Part shown: positions 1 through 10,100 of the stretch, in pieces
Layout: every line of letters begins with the position of its first letter
Numbering within the stretch: the stretch's first letter is position 1
NCBI GenBank assembly: GCA_965153355.1
Contig: OZ231126.1
Location: 102,114,001-102,178,000, forward strand
Origin: Flaccisagitta enflata
Taxonomy: Eukaryota; Chaetognatha; Sagittoidea; Aphragmophora
Direction: 5' to 3'
Length of the DNA: 64,000 nucleotides
Program-made: the position numbers and the translations under genes
Notes under the pieces: model-generated
Seen by the model: only the letters and a program-made list of their open reading frames with translations
Told to the model about the DNA's origin: nothing
The model's database searches: none

Positions 1-500
1 CCGCTAATGGTTGTTCTTCCTCCAAGAATGAAAAAGCGTGATCGAAGTGCATAGAAAGTGTGGTTGATGGTAGCATGTCCCACTTTCTTGTGCTCGTGAC
101 GGATCAATGCCTTTACATTGATGTCATCTTTAGGCAGTATCTGGGGATACTTTGCATCATAGCTGGTGGTCTCAGCATTCTTCAGTCTGCCACCTGCTCT
201 AAGGACAAAATTGTTGTCGAGAAAAGGGTTCATGTTGGTTAATCGTGATGTCTTAGATCGCAATTCAGAGAATGAGTTAGGGTCATTCACTCCCAACTTG
301 AGAACAGTGGCAATTTCAGTGTCAAAGTGCTGCATCTGAATTGCCCTGATCAAACAGGTTTCTGCAGTTTTGTACTGAGAAACTGTCACAGTTCGATCAT
401 GTTTCAAACCAGTCATGCTCTGTTTCTGGGCCTTTCGCTTCAAGAATTCTAGAAAGGTCAGAAACACTTTCTGAGCTCTGGCAATTAGTTTGACTTTCCA
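1..500 (-). pseudogene. BEL/Pao pol: integrase N-terminal part (partial, frameshifted from RT/RNase H)
   Basis: Integrase would insert the double-stranded cDNA copy into the host genome. This segment is open on the minus strand from about base 500 to the window edge, in a frame one step away from the upstream RT/RNase H segment. It reads through a helical stretch into a zinc-binding region of HHCC type: an HxxxxH pair (HKKVGH) is encoded around bases 75-95 and is followed by the usual NHTFYALRSRFF-like segment. The paired cysteines and the DDE catalytic core must lie beyond the left edge. The frame change falls near bases 498-510, where the upstream frame soon meets TAA at 485-487. It was identified by domain order and the histidine pair. 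Confidence 0.8.
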
Positions 501-1984
501 TGGCCAGGTCTCACGTTGCGCTGCCAATCTTCTTGCTCTGGTAGAGATCCTTTCTCATCTGAAGCTGAGAAAGCATTTATCGTCAGTAGTTTCTCTGGAG
601 AAACATTGGACACTGCACTTACGGCCGCAATGTCCACATTCAAAGTCTTTTCTTTGTTGGGCCAGACTGGAGGCCAGAATTCTTCTGGCAGCTTCAGCCA
701 CACTGGGCCCCAATGGAAGAATTCCCACTTTGCCATATCTGCTTTCTCGGCATGGAGTCCATGTGAGCAGATATCGGCAGGGTTTTCTTTAGATGGCACT
801 TGGCGCCAATCAGCAATGTTAGTCAATTGGCGGATCTTCCGGACTCGAAAGTTTTCGAATGTCCTGAATTTCTTGTCCAGGTCATAAACCCAACTGAGAA
901 CTGTGACACTGTCAGTGAACATAAAGACGCGTTCAAAGACCTCACCAGATTCTCTCACAATAAAATCTCGGGCTAGCACAGCAACTCTTGCAGCTTTTAG
1001 CTCAAGTCGAGGGATTGAATCTTCATGGTCCTCCTGGTTTTCTAGGATCCTTTTGTGCATGTCAGAGGGTACAACATGGGCCTTTGAGAAGACAAAGAAA
1101 ACATATGCTCTTTCACTGTCCTTAAGGTAACGTCGGACATAAGCGACCATGCCATAACCTTCATGACTGGCATCACAGAAAATCACCAGGTCTGTGAGAC
1201 AGTCTTCAAGACCAAGAATGGCAGTCCATCTTGGTATCATAATGCCTTTCAGTCCTTGAAAGGAGTTTAACCATCTCTGTACTTGATTTTGGAGATCAAC
1301 AGACATGACTTCGTTCCAATCGTGCTGTCTATCAGCTATCTGAAAGAGAATTCTTCCTTTAAGAACAAAAGGTTTCAGCATTCCAATGGGGTCATAGACA
1401 CTTGCAACTATTCTCAAAAGGTCCCTTTTGGTCTTGACCACCCCAAACGGTTTGTCAGAAACCTTCACAAAGAGTGCATCTTTCTCTTTGTCATAGCCCA
1501 GTCCCAATACCTTGGTAGTGGGTGACGTGGGTTGATCTGGTTTCAGAAACTTCTTTGTTTCTGCACCTAATTTGTGATCTTGGAATGCCGTTTTGATATC
1601 GGAAGCCAATGTTGATTGATCATCAGAGGGGATGTCTTCTTCATTGAGTTCAAAAGAATCAATTTCCTCAGTTGATTCTTCAGGTTGAGGACTTTCATCC
1701 ATCAACACTTCAGGGTGAGATGAATCCCACTTTGTGAGACAGAAACCTCCCTCTGCCAGGGCGGCAGTGATTTTCTGTCTCATCTCCCTCGCTTTCTCCA
1801 CCGATGGAAAGCTAGAGAGATAGTCATCCACATAGAATGACAGCACAATCTGCCAGAAAACTTCTTCACCATACTTCTCGCGGATTTGCTGAGCATGGTA
1901 CTTCAAAGTGAAGTTTGCAACTGGTGGCGAGCTTGATGCACCAAAAATGTGCACTAAACTCTCTATGGAGTCAATTTCCTTCAT
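485..1984 (-). pseudogene. BEL/Pao pol: reverse transcriptase C-terminal half and RNase H
   Basis: This 499-residue open stretch copies RNA into DNA (palm/thumb of RT) and degrades the RNA strand (RNase H). The RT active-site box FYVDDYLSS is at about residues 49-57. RNase H follows: the first aspartate in FCDASHEGYG (about 269), the glutamate in IPRLELKAA (about 325), the third aspartate in FTDSVTVLSW (about 354) and a late aspartate in ENPADICSHG (about 401), so the DEDD set appears complete. It is in the same frame as the upstream RT half, separated only by a TGA at 2009-2011, so its apparent first methionine is internal and not a true start. It ends at TAA 485-487 because of a frameshift just upstream. 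Confidence 0.92.
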
Positions 1985-2008
1985 TGATTCATCTTTGAAA
2001 AAGAGGAA

Positions 2009-2605
2009 TCAAAGTGCAGCTACATCTTCATCCGCAACATGAATCATGTGGAAGAAATTTTTGATGTCTGCACTGACAGCAACTTGGTGTCGTCGAAATC
2101 TCATGAGGACACCAACAAGACTGTTCAACAAGTCTGGGCCATTGCAGAGGTGCTCATTGAGGTATGTGCCCCCCACTTTGGATGCTGCATCCTGGCAAAT
2201 TCTGAATTTGCCAGGTTTATCTGGTCTTGTTACGATGTGAATGGGCATGTACCAAACTGGTAATCCATTCAACTCTCGTTCTGTAACAACTCTTGCGTGA
2301 CCTTCACTCAAAGTTTCTCGAATTTGCTTGAAAGTCCCTTCCATCCTGGCTGGATCTTTCAAGAACTTGTCTTTTTCTTTCAAAAGTCTTGCTTTTGCAT
2401 TGGAAAAAGAATCGATCTTTTCAAAAACTTTTGCTGTGGCCAAACGACCATTTCGATATGGCAGTCGAACTTTGTAGTGACCAAGTTTCTTATCAAATTT
2501 GATTTCACTCATTTGTTCCAAGCTAAAGTCATCTTTAGCTGAAGGGTGAATTTTCTCATGATGAGGTGTTTCTTGCCCTTCCATGATGAAATCATGTAGA
2601 AACAT
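2009..2605 (-). pseudogene. BEL/Pao pol: reverse transcriptase N-terminal half
   Basis: This stretch holds the fingers and first palm motifs of reverse transcriptase. A basic connector of about 110 residues leads to the WYMPIHIV segment, then a PGKFRICQDAA box (about residue 130) and the palm motif A, AVSADIKNFFHMI (about residues 176-188), which carries the first catalytic aspartate. The segment ends at TGA 2009-2011, directly before FLFFKDES in the same frame. At that place BEL/Pao RTs generally have an arginine after the leucine, so the stop is most simply a CGA-to-TGA change. The upstream limit is another in-frame TGA at 2621-2623. Together with the next segment it forms one uninterrupted RT apart from the stop. 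Confidence 0.9.
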
Positions 2606-2620
2606 AGCATCTATTTGTTG

Positions 2621-3199
2621 TCAAAGTGTCACCTCTTGGGCATCCAAGAGGCAGATTCCAGCTTCCAGACAGGAATCTGACTTGTCTAGGGCAGGACCAA
2701 CCAATGTCCAGCCAAATTTTGTTCTCAGAGCTATGGGCTGCTCTCTTGAACCAAATCGCTGTCCAAGACCTGTCCAGGTCCAGGCAAAACGAGCATCAAG
2801 AATGACACCAATAGTGGGGTCATCAAGTTCATCAAAGCTAACATCTTTCATGAAGGAAAGATCTTTGATATCCAAGTTTCTGGGAGCCTTGTCCCTCTCT
2901 GTAGTGAGAATGTCCCCGACAAGGGCGTTCCCAACATCCAGAGTGAAAGATCTATCAAGGGGTTGGATTTTGAAATCCGCAAAGTTTCTCATACTGTTCT
3001 CGCATTTGTCAAACGTTGACAACTTGCAAGAACGTTCAAAGATGATTCCATCAATGGAATCAAGAATGTCCGAAAGAACTGCGCTTGACGTAGCGGCGCA
3101 GTCAAGCATGGCGTATGTAGCCCGTTCCTGATTGCCCGATTGAATGATCACTGGTATGATTGGGCGAATCGCTCCAGGGCCTCCACACGCCGCCGCAAG
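2621..3199 (-). pseudogene. BEL/Pao pol: aspartic protease region
   Basis: The protease would cleave the Gag-Pol polyprotein. After a short hydrophobic strand (PIIPVIIQSG) comes YAMLDCAATSSAVLSDIL. This has the position and flanks of the retroelement aspartic protease active site, but Cys-Ala stand where Ser/Thr-Gly is usual after the aspartate. The remaining residues, including a FAWTWTGLGQRFGSREQP stretch and a WTLVGPALD segment, match the layout of the DUF1758-like linker between protease and RT in this superfamily. The frame is continuous with the zinc-knuckle segment upstream (TGA at 3200-3202 between them) and with RT downstream (TGA at 2621-2623). The open stretch begins right after the first TGA; the reported first codon at 3151 is GTG and is not a eukaryotic start. 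Confidence 0.8.
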
Positions 3200-4105
3200 T
3201 CATGCTTCTTCCTCTGTCTTCTCTCTATGAAAGAGAGTGTTGTGCTTCCCATTGCACTCATCACATTTTACCTCCTCAGGACATCCAGCTGAGAGGTGAC
3301 CATGAGACAAGCAAAGGAAGCACAACCCATTTTTCTTAACCAGTTCATGCCGATCGGACTTTGACTTCTTCAAAAACTCAGTGCAGCAACTGAGTTTGTG
3401 TGAGCCATTCTTGCAGACCACACAATTGTCCGGTTTCTTGCCAGGTGGCAAGCTCTTCTTCTGATCTTGAGCTGCACCTGGAGCTTTATTGCCAGCCTGC
3501 TTTGTAGCATTGGCATAAGACTTCTTGTCAAAGCTGTTTCCCTTTGAAACAGGTCCTTTGCTTTTGGGCCTAGAAGTGGTTGTTGCAGCTACTTCAACCC
3601 CAGTTGCTGCAACTTCGGCATTGGTTGCGGCAACTTTTGCTGACTTAGAATTCTTGGCACCAGCCCCATCCTTGGTGGATGGTGCTGACTGATTCTGAGT
3701 CAAGAATCCAGCTCTTAGCATCAAGATCTTATTTTCCTTGCGAATGTAACGGATAAAATCCGTAAATCCAAGTTCCCTTTCAGTTGGGTCAAAGAAACGC
3801 CTTTCTTCGCTGTCAGCGGTGATCTTTGACCACCTGTGGGCAAAGAAAGGAAGTTTCTTGGTCAAAATTTCCTGATAGGTTTCCCGAGTGGAGAAAGTGG
3901 TCTCCCTATCAGTTTCAATGGCCTGTCTGTGGACCTCTTCCAGTTTCAAAGTAAGGGCCCGAATAGCCTCGGTGTCCTTTTGATCCAATTTTCCACCTGA
4001 CAAGAGCCCATCAAGCATTTGTCGGGCAGTGACCACCTTTTGCCCATACTCACGGCGGAGATGAGCCTTGGTAGGCGGCGAAAACCGCGGGGATTAAAAA
4101 GCTCG
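3200..4105 (-). pseudogene. BEL/Pao gag C-terminal part with three zinc knuckles
   Basis: This is the C-terminal half of Gag, including nucleocapsid-like RNA-binding knuckles. From the first in-frame codon after the gag insertion it reads through a REYGQKVVTARQML segment and a helical domain ending near KENKILM. A lysine/alanine-rich linker with repeated VAATxxEVAAT units follows. Three metal-binding knuckles come last: CVVC-x4-H-x4-C (codons near 3424-3383), CFLC-x4-H-x4-C (near 3320-3280) and CDEC-x3-H-x4-H (near 3265-3225). It ends at TGA 3200-3202, after which the same frame continues into protease, so the stop could be a decay mutation or, less likely, a programmed readthrough site. The first codons, from 4105 down to 4072, belong to the inserted DNA, not to gag. 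Confidence 0.87.
4064..4071. repeat. Target-site duplication, left copy (AGCCTTGG)
   Basis: Eight bases identical to 4996-5003 flank the inserted DNA inside gag. Disregarding the insert and one copy (932 bases) brings the two gag halves into the same reading frame, which independently supports this boundary. Confidence 0.85.
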
Positions 4106-4995
4106 TTCATAATGCACTTTAAGTTCTCTGAGTAAAGTGAGGACGCTGAATAAAATTGTGATAATGAAAAATGTTCAGCATTACTGGTTTAGATGTTTTA
4201 AAAACTTTTCTTATTTAAAACATAGAGAAAAAAAGCAACACTTATCCTACGACTTTTTTTTAAAACTCATCTCCACAAAAATTATTTCTTAGTCAGAGTT
4301 GATCTTCCAATGTATCATTGCGCGCCAAGAAAGACAGAGAGACTGACTGAAATCACTAAAAAAAATGAATAGACAGATACTCAGATGAGCAGAGAGTGCA
4401 TTTCTTTACCAAATGTGAATCCCACTGCATGCGGCAGGCTGTCTTGCAATATAGCGCCATGAAAAAAAAATGTTTTGGTGAGAGGTGATACCTGTGCGTA
4501 ACTCGCCACAGTATAGTGAGACAGCAATGATGACAAGGAAAATCGCACCTTAAAAATCACCTTTACATATGTCTTCATCCGAGTAAGGAAATAGATCTAG
4601 AGTGAAAAGTGAAATATCTTCCAAACTTGATGAGTGACATTGATGAAAAAAATAATGACCATTATATCAATGAAACACTTCAGCTTAAAAAAGAAATTGA
4701 AATCCTACTCTTAAGTTGACCTTTAAGTCCCTGGACTTTAACTCTGAACGCATGAACAAGAAATTGTGTCCAATGTCATGTTAGTAAATTTGATATTAAA
4801 AATCAGTGTCGCTTTGATCTGTGGTTTTTAGGACGAAATCCAAAGCTAATCAACGCGCTCTATCCATGGGTGCCACTCGCGCGATTACAGAAGCTGGCGT
4901 TTGGCCGTCGTGGCGCTATCTTACATGCAGTTGAATTCGATTTCAGAGCAAAATCAGCAGTGTTTCACGCGACAAGCAATATTATTTCAAGCCCC
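4072..4995. mobile_element. 924-bp insertion in BEL gag, non-autonomous hAT-like candidate
   Basis: The insertion interrupts gag between codons that would otherwise be adjacent and is bounded by a perfect 8-bp duplication. An 8-bp duplication is typical of hAT and P superfamily transposons. The ends are only weakly inverted: TAGGCGGCGAAA on the left against GGGGCTTGAAA read inward from the right. No transposase or other convincing coding sequence lies inside; the interior is AT-rich with GC-rich ends (CCGCGGGG near 4084, ACTCGCGCG near 4876). The class assignment rests on duplication length and is tentative; the insertion itself is well supported. Confidence 0.75.
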
Positions 4996-5003
4996 AGCCT
5001 TGG
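4996..5003. repeat. Target-site duplication, right copy (AGCCTTGG)
   Basis: Identical to 4064-4071, immediately beyond the right end of the gag insertion. Confidence 0.85.
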
Positions 5004-6618
5004 CTTTTCGCAAAGCCTCAGATGGGTCCTTTTTGTTGTCGTATTGAGTGACGGCAATTTTGGCAGTTGCGGTTGTCCAATACTTTAACTCCCAAAATAT
5101 CATCTGAGCAGTAACACCATCCAGTGTCGTTACTTGCTCAAACTGGGTCATGAATGATTCGAAGTCCTGAGAATCGTCGCCTGAGAAGCGATTCTCCTTT
5201 GGTGGGCGGCCTTGAATCATCAGATCTCTTGCGTGAGACCGCAAGTTGACCATCAGAAGGTTGGTGGCAACATCACCATGCAGCAAAGAGGGTGCTGCAG
5301 TGGCGCCAGCGTTGTTACTCGGGATGGATGCCGGAGTTGCTGGAGAAGCAAGTGCGTTCACTTGCTGGGCCTGCGGGCCAAAAGGCTGAGCTGCAGGTTG
5401 CAAACTTGCTGCAGTTTGCAGTCTTGAATCCAAGTTAAATTGCTGCATTTGCTGTTGCAAATGAGCCGACTGTTGCTGCAACTGTTGTTGGAACTGTTGC
5501 TGCATATGCTGCATCTGCTGTGATATTTGCTGCTGCATTTGCTGCTGCATCTGCTGCATCACAGCCAGCATCTGCTGGTTGTCGGAGCCCGACTGCTGCT
5601 GAGGCAGTCTGGCACTTGGCTGCGGCAACCCTGACCGCTGTTGAGGCGATGAAACATGTTGCTGCGGCAGTCCATGCGATTGCGCTGCAGAAGGTGGTGG
5701 AGCGTTGTTGTTTCCTCCAGGGGAAACTTGAGCTCCAGCAGCTGTAGTTGCTGCGGGTGCCGATGCTGCAAGTTGGGCCTGGCTGTTGACCCAGTCCTGA
5801 GTCAAGTTAGCTCGCTCAGCGGCTAACTCATTATCAAATTCCTGTTGGTCTTGGATTCTTGCTCTCTCAAGGGAATCCTTGTTCTGTTGTTCTTGCAGGA
5901 GTCTATTGAGTCTACGCTCCAGATCTCGGTCTTCAAACAAACGCTCCCTCGCGCGTTTGTCCTTTTCCATCTGAAGTCTATCAACTTCAGTGTCTACACT
6001 AAGACGTCTTTCATCGACAAGTCTTTGGGCTGCTTGTGCCGCAGCCTCAGCATCAAGATGGCGTGATGATCGAGTTGGAGAGTTGCGACCATCTGACCTT
6101 TGAGACAATTGGTCCACTGTTTCAAGAGATCTCAATGAGACACGAGATCCTTGACGAATCGGCACAGACTGATTTGCGTCATGGTTGGGTGAATCTCGCC
6201 CTGGAAAGAGGAGTTTCTCAACATCATCTCCGAGTAGATCCTCCCCTTCGGCGTTTCCAATAGGAGGAGCTGGAGGCGCTGGCAGATCTCCCACCAGCTG
6301 GCCTTGGGATTCAACTGGGCGAATCTCCGGTTGGATAGACTCGTAGTTGATCAAGATTTTGTCAACCCAAGATACTGCCTTGGTGACACGTACGCCTAGT
6401 GTGTCCGAGACATTTTCCATAGAACGAAGTTCATTGCTAGTTTGTTCGAGGTCCTGTCGTGTTTGATTGGCTTGCCGAATCAAACGCGGATTGCGTGATC
6501 GAATGGCATCTTCATGCTCATTCGAAAAGATATCAATGTTTCGGTTGATCTCTACAATCAACCGCCGAGCGGAGCGATCCCCTGGAAGAGGATCGGCAAA
6601 GACTGATTTGGAGGTCAT
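4996..6618 (-). pseudogene. BEL/Pao gag N-terminal part, glutamine-rich
   Basis: This is the structural protein that would assemble the virus-like particle. The ATG at 6616-6618 opens a 541-residue stretch before the insertion. The N-terminal 120 residues look helical. Residues about 190-260 form a charged, probably coiled-coil segment rich in Arg/Glu (RLVDERRLSVDTEVDRLQ). Residues about 326-395 are a Gln/Met tract with runs such as MQQMQQQMQQQ. Residues about 468-540 (NRFSGDDSQDFESFMTQFEQ and following) match the DUF1759-type core of BEL Gag proteins. The frame then enters the inserted DNA and stops at 4987-4989. The long Gln tract is unusual; it may mediate self-association or be an expanded microsatellite-like stretch. 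Confidence 0.88.
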
Positions 6619-6695
6619 TTTTCACTTTGAGGTTCTCAAAGCAACAAAAATAATCAATAGTTCGTTTCCTTTTGTTTCGGCAACGCGAAACTCGT

Positions 6696-6698
<3 letters not shown>

Positions 6699-6752
<54 letters not shown>
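6699..6752. repeat. (GA)n microsatellite in the retrotransposon leader
   Basis: About 27 uninterrupted GA units lie between the candidate LTR and the gag start. Confidence 0.98.
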
Positions 6753-6755
<3 letters not shown>

Positions 6756-7420
6756 AAACTGATTCGAAGCAATGACGCGTGATTCCCGATCGGAATCACG
6801 ATGACGAAGTCGTTAAATTAACGATGATGCCGCTGGCGGCGATGATGCCGATGACGGCGATGTCGGTGATGATATCGACAATGTCGATGATAACGATGCA
6901 GCGGAACTGCTCGAGTCAAAGTCGTCTTTTCTCAAAGAGAATAGACAGTATATTCCAGTGACAAGCACGTGGATCAAAACAATTTAAAAAAAAATTGATC
7001 GTTAATTCCGTAGAATTAATGGGCAGTTACCGCGTAGGTAACTGAAGACAAAAATGAAGTGAAAAGGATATTCTCTTTCACGCAAAATGCGTTTCCGCGG
7101 AAACGACGGAGACGAATACAAAAGAAAAAAGCGATGAAAGAGATTCCTCTTTCTAGATTTCCTCTTCTTTACGCCGTTTGTCGATGTCCAAACAGCTGAA
7201 TCCACGAAGCAACGGCGCGATTTGTGCGGTTGTACTCGTATTTGTCAATGTATCAAGTTAAGCAATAGGAAGAGGCAGATAGGGCTCAAACAAGTACTAA
7301 TTGTGTTAAATGTTTTCGCGTATCCAACGCTTATCGACCTATCAATGCCCTATCGACCCTACTTCCTACTAGTCTGTCAGTATGTCAAATAATAAGTCCA
7401 GGTTGTTAAATAGTAAAAGG

Positions 7421-7426
7421 TTTATT
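7421..7426 (-). promoter_or_regulatory. Candidate LTR polyadenylation signal AATAAA
   Basis: TTTATT on the plus strand reads AATAAA in the sense of the element and lies downstream of the candidate TATA box, as expected for the R/U5 part of an LTR. Confidence 0.4.
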
Positions 7427-7784
7427 CTTGTCCGATTACTGGCCTTGCCAGATTTAACACTGCAAAGAAATAATGAGATCATGTCAGTTACAATGAATAT
7501 CTAGTAAAAGCAAGCAATATGTCAATCATACATTCAATCATACAATCAATCAAGCAATCATTCGTACAAATATCCTAAATACTTACCAAGTGTGGACTTG
7601 TAACCAGAAAGTCGAAATATTCAATGAGAATTCATAAATGTCAAATTAATTCTTGGAGACAAAAATTCAAGAGCGATGGATAAACGCTGATCAAAGTTAT
7701 AAGCAATGAATCTAAGGCTCAGTTCTTTAGATCTGTTGTTTCTGCGCGTTCGTCGTCGTTCCGTCGAACAGCAGGGTTCAACTG

Positions 7785-7790
7785 TATATA
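7785..7790 (-). promoter_or_regulatory. Candidate LTR TATA box
   Basis: TATATA in an otherwise moderate-GC stretch near the outer end of the candidate LTR; position relative to the AATAAA signal fits an LTR promoter. Confidence 0.35.
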
Positions 7791-7817
7791 AATTACATTC
7801 ACTTGTTTTGCTTTTTT

Positions 7818-8110
7818 GAGCAGCGGTGTCAAAGGGCCGATGTCCTGTAGGCTACAGGGGTGAATTTTCAGACATGCGTCCATCTGTCCTTCCTTCCGTC
7901 TGTCCGTCCATCCATCTGTCCATCCCCCCCAAAGACCATCCGGGCCTCAAATCATCACGCTCAGGTCTGATTTTTGCCTTCAGAGCCCTTGAATTAGCCC
8001 ATTCAACCTTCAATTTGGCCATATAGACCTAAAATCAGCTCTCCAGGCCTCAAATATGCCCTTTCAGCTACAAATATGCCCCCCGGACCTTAAATTAGCT
8101 CTATAGGTTG
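7818..8110 (+). repeat. Family A foldback element, left end and internal array only
   Basis: It starts with a diverged copy of the family A terminus (AAAGGGCCGATGTCCTGTAG), followed by the GTCC-rich linker and several copies of the roughly 21-bp internal unit containing CAGGCCTCAAAT. The matching right terminus is absent, so this is a truncated copy abutting the BEL LTR. Confidence 0.7.
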
Positions 8111-9327
8111 ATATTTTTTTCACAGACGTTTTCTGGGAAAATTTGCAATGGACTCATTTTTCATGAGGATTACAAAACTGGTCCCAGAATTTTGATTATC
8201 CGCGATTTCATTTTTGACCTCTCGTGAGGTCAGATTAGGGTCACTTGTGACCTTTGACCCCCATTTTGACCCACTTAAAATGAGAAAAAGAAAAAAAGAA
8301 GAGTACTTTCTTTTACTACTTTTTTTAGAGGAATCCAAATCTGCAATCAGATTTGGATTTTGACAACTTTGAAATTTTGACCCCCGTGGGAATCTTACTT
8401 TGACCCCCTGACCTTTGACCCCCGTGAACTTACACTTCCCGAACATTTTTTGACAAAACAAACATGTAGCATTGAAGCTCTTGGTCAGTACTTGAGAATG
8501 GTACAACGGAGAAATGACTTTTATCCCATAGTTAGTGGCCTACTTATATCTCAGGCATTTTTCAACGGATTTACAAAAAATTGGTGACGGTTGGAAAGAT
8601 CTTGAGCAGATCTTTAAAATGGGACCAATCTGGCATTTCTAGCTTTTTTTGTTCAAAACATATGAGCAAAACAAGATAAAAATGGGAAAATTCAATGACC
8701 TGTACCTCAGGATGGTAAAAAAGTGTTTTTTCTCAAAATCCGGCCTTAGGATGATTTAAAAGCTGGTGGATTCCATTTCTTGCACCTACAGGCTATTCAA
8801 AACAGTTATAAAACCAGCAGTTTTGTTAAAGTCATCCCCAAGGTAGTAGAAATGACATGCGCCGTCGTTCCGTAAACATGAGTCAAGAAGGGGGAAAATG
8901 AGCGCTTTAGATGGTTGTTTGTTTGTATGTGTGTGGGCTGGAGCATAGGGTGTGGATGGGGGTTGGATGGACCATTTACTGAAAATATTAAAAACGCGCT
9001 TTGAAAAGCAGTCCCACATGTTAGGTTGTTCCCATGGAATGAGAGAAATTTGTCTGGGGCTTCAAAACGATCTGCAACCATCGCTTACATCCCTGTGGCA
9101 ACATCAAAACTCAGTAAGAGTTTATTTTAAAAGAACATGGCTTTTCCAATTGGCATTGGACGTCTTTGGGTGACATGTACCTCCTTGTTTTGAATGAAAT
9201 TTTCTTTTTTTGGTCTTCTTTTTATATTTGATATTGTTTACACATTTACGTCAAGAATAGATTTAAAGAATCAAACATATATTGAGTATCATGAGTTAAT
9301 AGCTGAGGTTTAAAAACTGTTTTGATA

Positions 9328-9330
<3 letters not shown>
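8111..9330. other. Unclassified AT-rich interval
   Basis: Within it, TGACCTTTGACCCC recurs (around 8250 and 8410) and GGTTGGAAAGATCTT near 8588 resembles a motif in the long inverted termini of the element at 41.1-42.0 kb. No coding sequence is supported. Confidence 0.4.

Positions 9331-9392
<62 letters not shown>
9331..9392. repeat. (CA)n microsatellite
   Basis: Almost uninterrupted AC/CA dinucleotides with single A insertions near the 3' end. Confidence 0.97.
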
Positions 9393-9393
<1 letters not shown>

Positions 9394-9645
9394 CACCTGC
9401 ATACTTATTTGTTTGCAATAGTGATATATCAAGCTCTCAAAGCTACAACATACAGTAACAAGTACTAGTTTTATTATCCCCAACTTATTACCACTTGCTT
9501 TGAATCACAACCATTTTGTCATCTTTTTAGAAGCATCCTCTCATCTCTAAAAAAGGGTGTGTCTGCCGGAAGGTCAGTCAGTCTGTCCATCTGTAGCAAG
9601 AAATTACTTTCTGGGGGTTTTCTCTCAATTTCTTCATTTCTTTTT

Positions 9646-10100
9646 GGGCAGCGGCCCCAAAGGGGATGAAGTTCTGTAGAACACAGGGGGACTTTTGTTC
9701 TGTCATCCATTTGTCTGTTTGTTCATTTGTCCCCCCCCTTTTAGGCCTCTCAAGCTTCTCAGGCCTAATAAGGCCTCTTTTGACTCTTAGACCTCTCAGA
9801 CCTTGAATCAGGCATCAAATTAGCCCTTTCAGAGCCTCAAATTAGGCATCTCAGGCATTACATCAAATTTCTAGGGCCTCGAATCTGGCCACTCAGGCCT
9901 CTGATCATCCCTCTGGGACTCCAAACCTATCCAGCCACAAATCAGGCCTCAAATCAGGTTTCTCAGGCCTCTAATCAAGCCTCTTAGGCTTCAAAACTGC
10001 CCTCGCAGGCCTCAAATCATGGATAAGACAGGCTGACAGATGAACAAACAAAAGTCTCCTTGTGTTCTACAGGACTTTTTGCCTTTTGGGACCGCTGCCC
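9646..10100. mobile_element. Family A foldback element, copy 2 (455 bp)
   Basis: The left terminus GGGCAGCGGCCCCAAAGG returns inverted at 10083-10100, and the flanking blocks (TGTAGAACACAGGGGGACTT / CTTGTGTTCTACAGGACT) also pair. Between them lie the GTCTGT-rich linker and about a dozen diverged 20-22 bp units with the core CAGGCCTCAAAT. No coding sequence; a non-autonomous inverted-terminal element. Confidence 0.82.

Larger units (their letters stand above)
1..7817 (-). mobile_element. BEL/Pao LTR retrotransposon, 5' part (3' part beyond window edge)
   Basis: Gag, zinc knuckles, aspartic protease, reverse transcriptase, RNase H and the beginning of integrase follow each other in the protease-RT-RNaseH-integrase order shared by BEL/Pao elements, all on the minus strand. 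The element enters at high coordinates with a candidate LTR and leader, and its integrase runs off the window at base 1, so the 3' LTR is not visible. The coding frame is almost continuous: once the 924-bp gag insertion and one copy of its 8-bp flank are disregarded, gag is in the same frame as the nucleocapsid, protease and RT segments. Inactivating changes are that insertion, three in-frame TGA codons and one frameshift just before integrase. The outer limit near 7.8 kb is approximate; a family A repeat abuts it. Confidence 0.9.
6619..7817 (-). other. BEL/Pao leader and candidate 5' LTR
   Basis: Upstream of gag lies a (GA)n tract, a GAT-rich stretch on the opposite strand (6816-6900), then sequence with LTR-like signals in the right orientation: a TATATA box and, about 360 bases downstream of it, an AATAAA signal. 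Exact LTR ends and the primer binding site could not be fixed, because the partner LTR is outside the window. The outer boundary is set by the start of a family A repeat near 7818. Confidence 0.5.

Noticed and set aside
2009-3202. Genetic code with TGA as a sense codon
   Set aside because: Three TGA codons in pol could suggest it, but CGA-to-TGA decay in a dead retrotransposon explains them, and nothing else in the window supports reassignment.
3200-4036. Separate zinc-knuckle gene starting at 4036
   Set aside because: The first codon is GTG and the frame continues upstream and, through a TGA, downstream; it is a gag segment, not a separate gene.
4072-4995. Intron in gag instead of an insertion
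   Set aside because: No GT...AG borders at the breakpoints on the coding strand, and the 8-bp direct repeat with frame arithmetic fits transposon insertion better.
6779-6961. Asp-rich protein frame on the plus strand opposite the BEL leader
   Set aside because: It is a GATGATGCC-type repeat; the Asp-rich frame is preceded by an in-frame stop and has no start.
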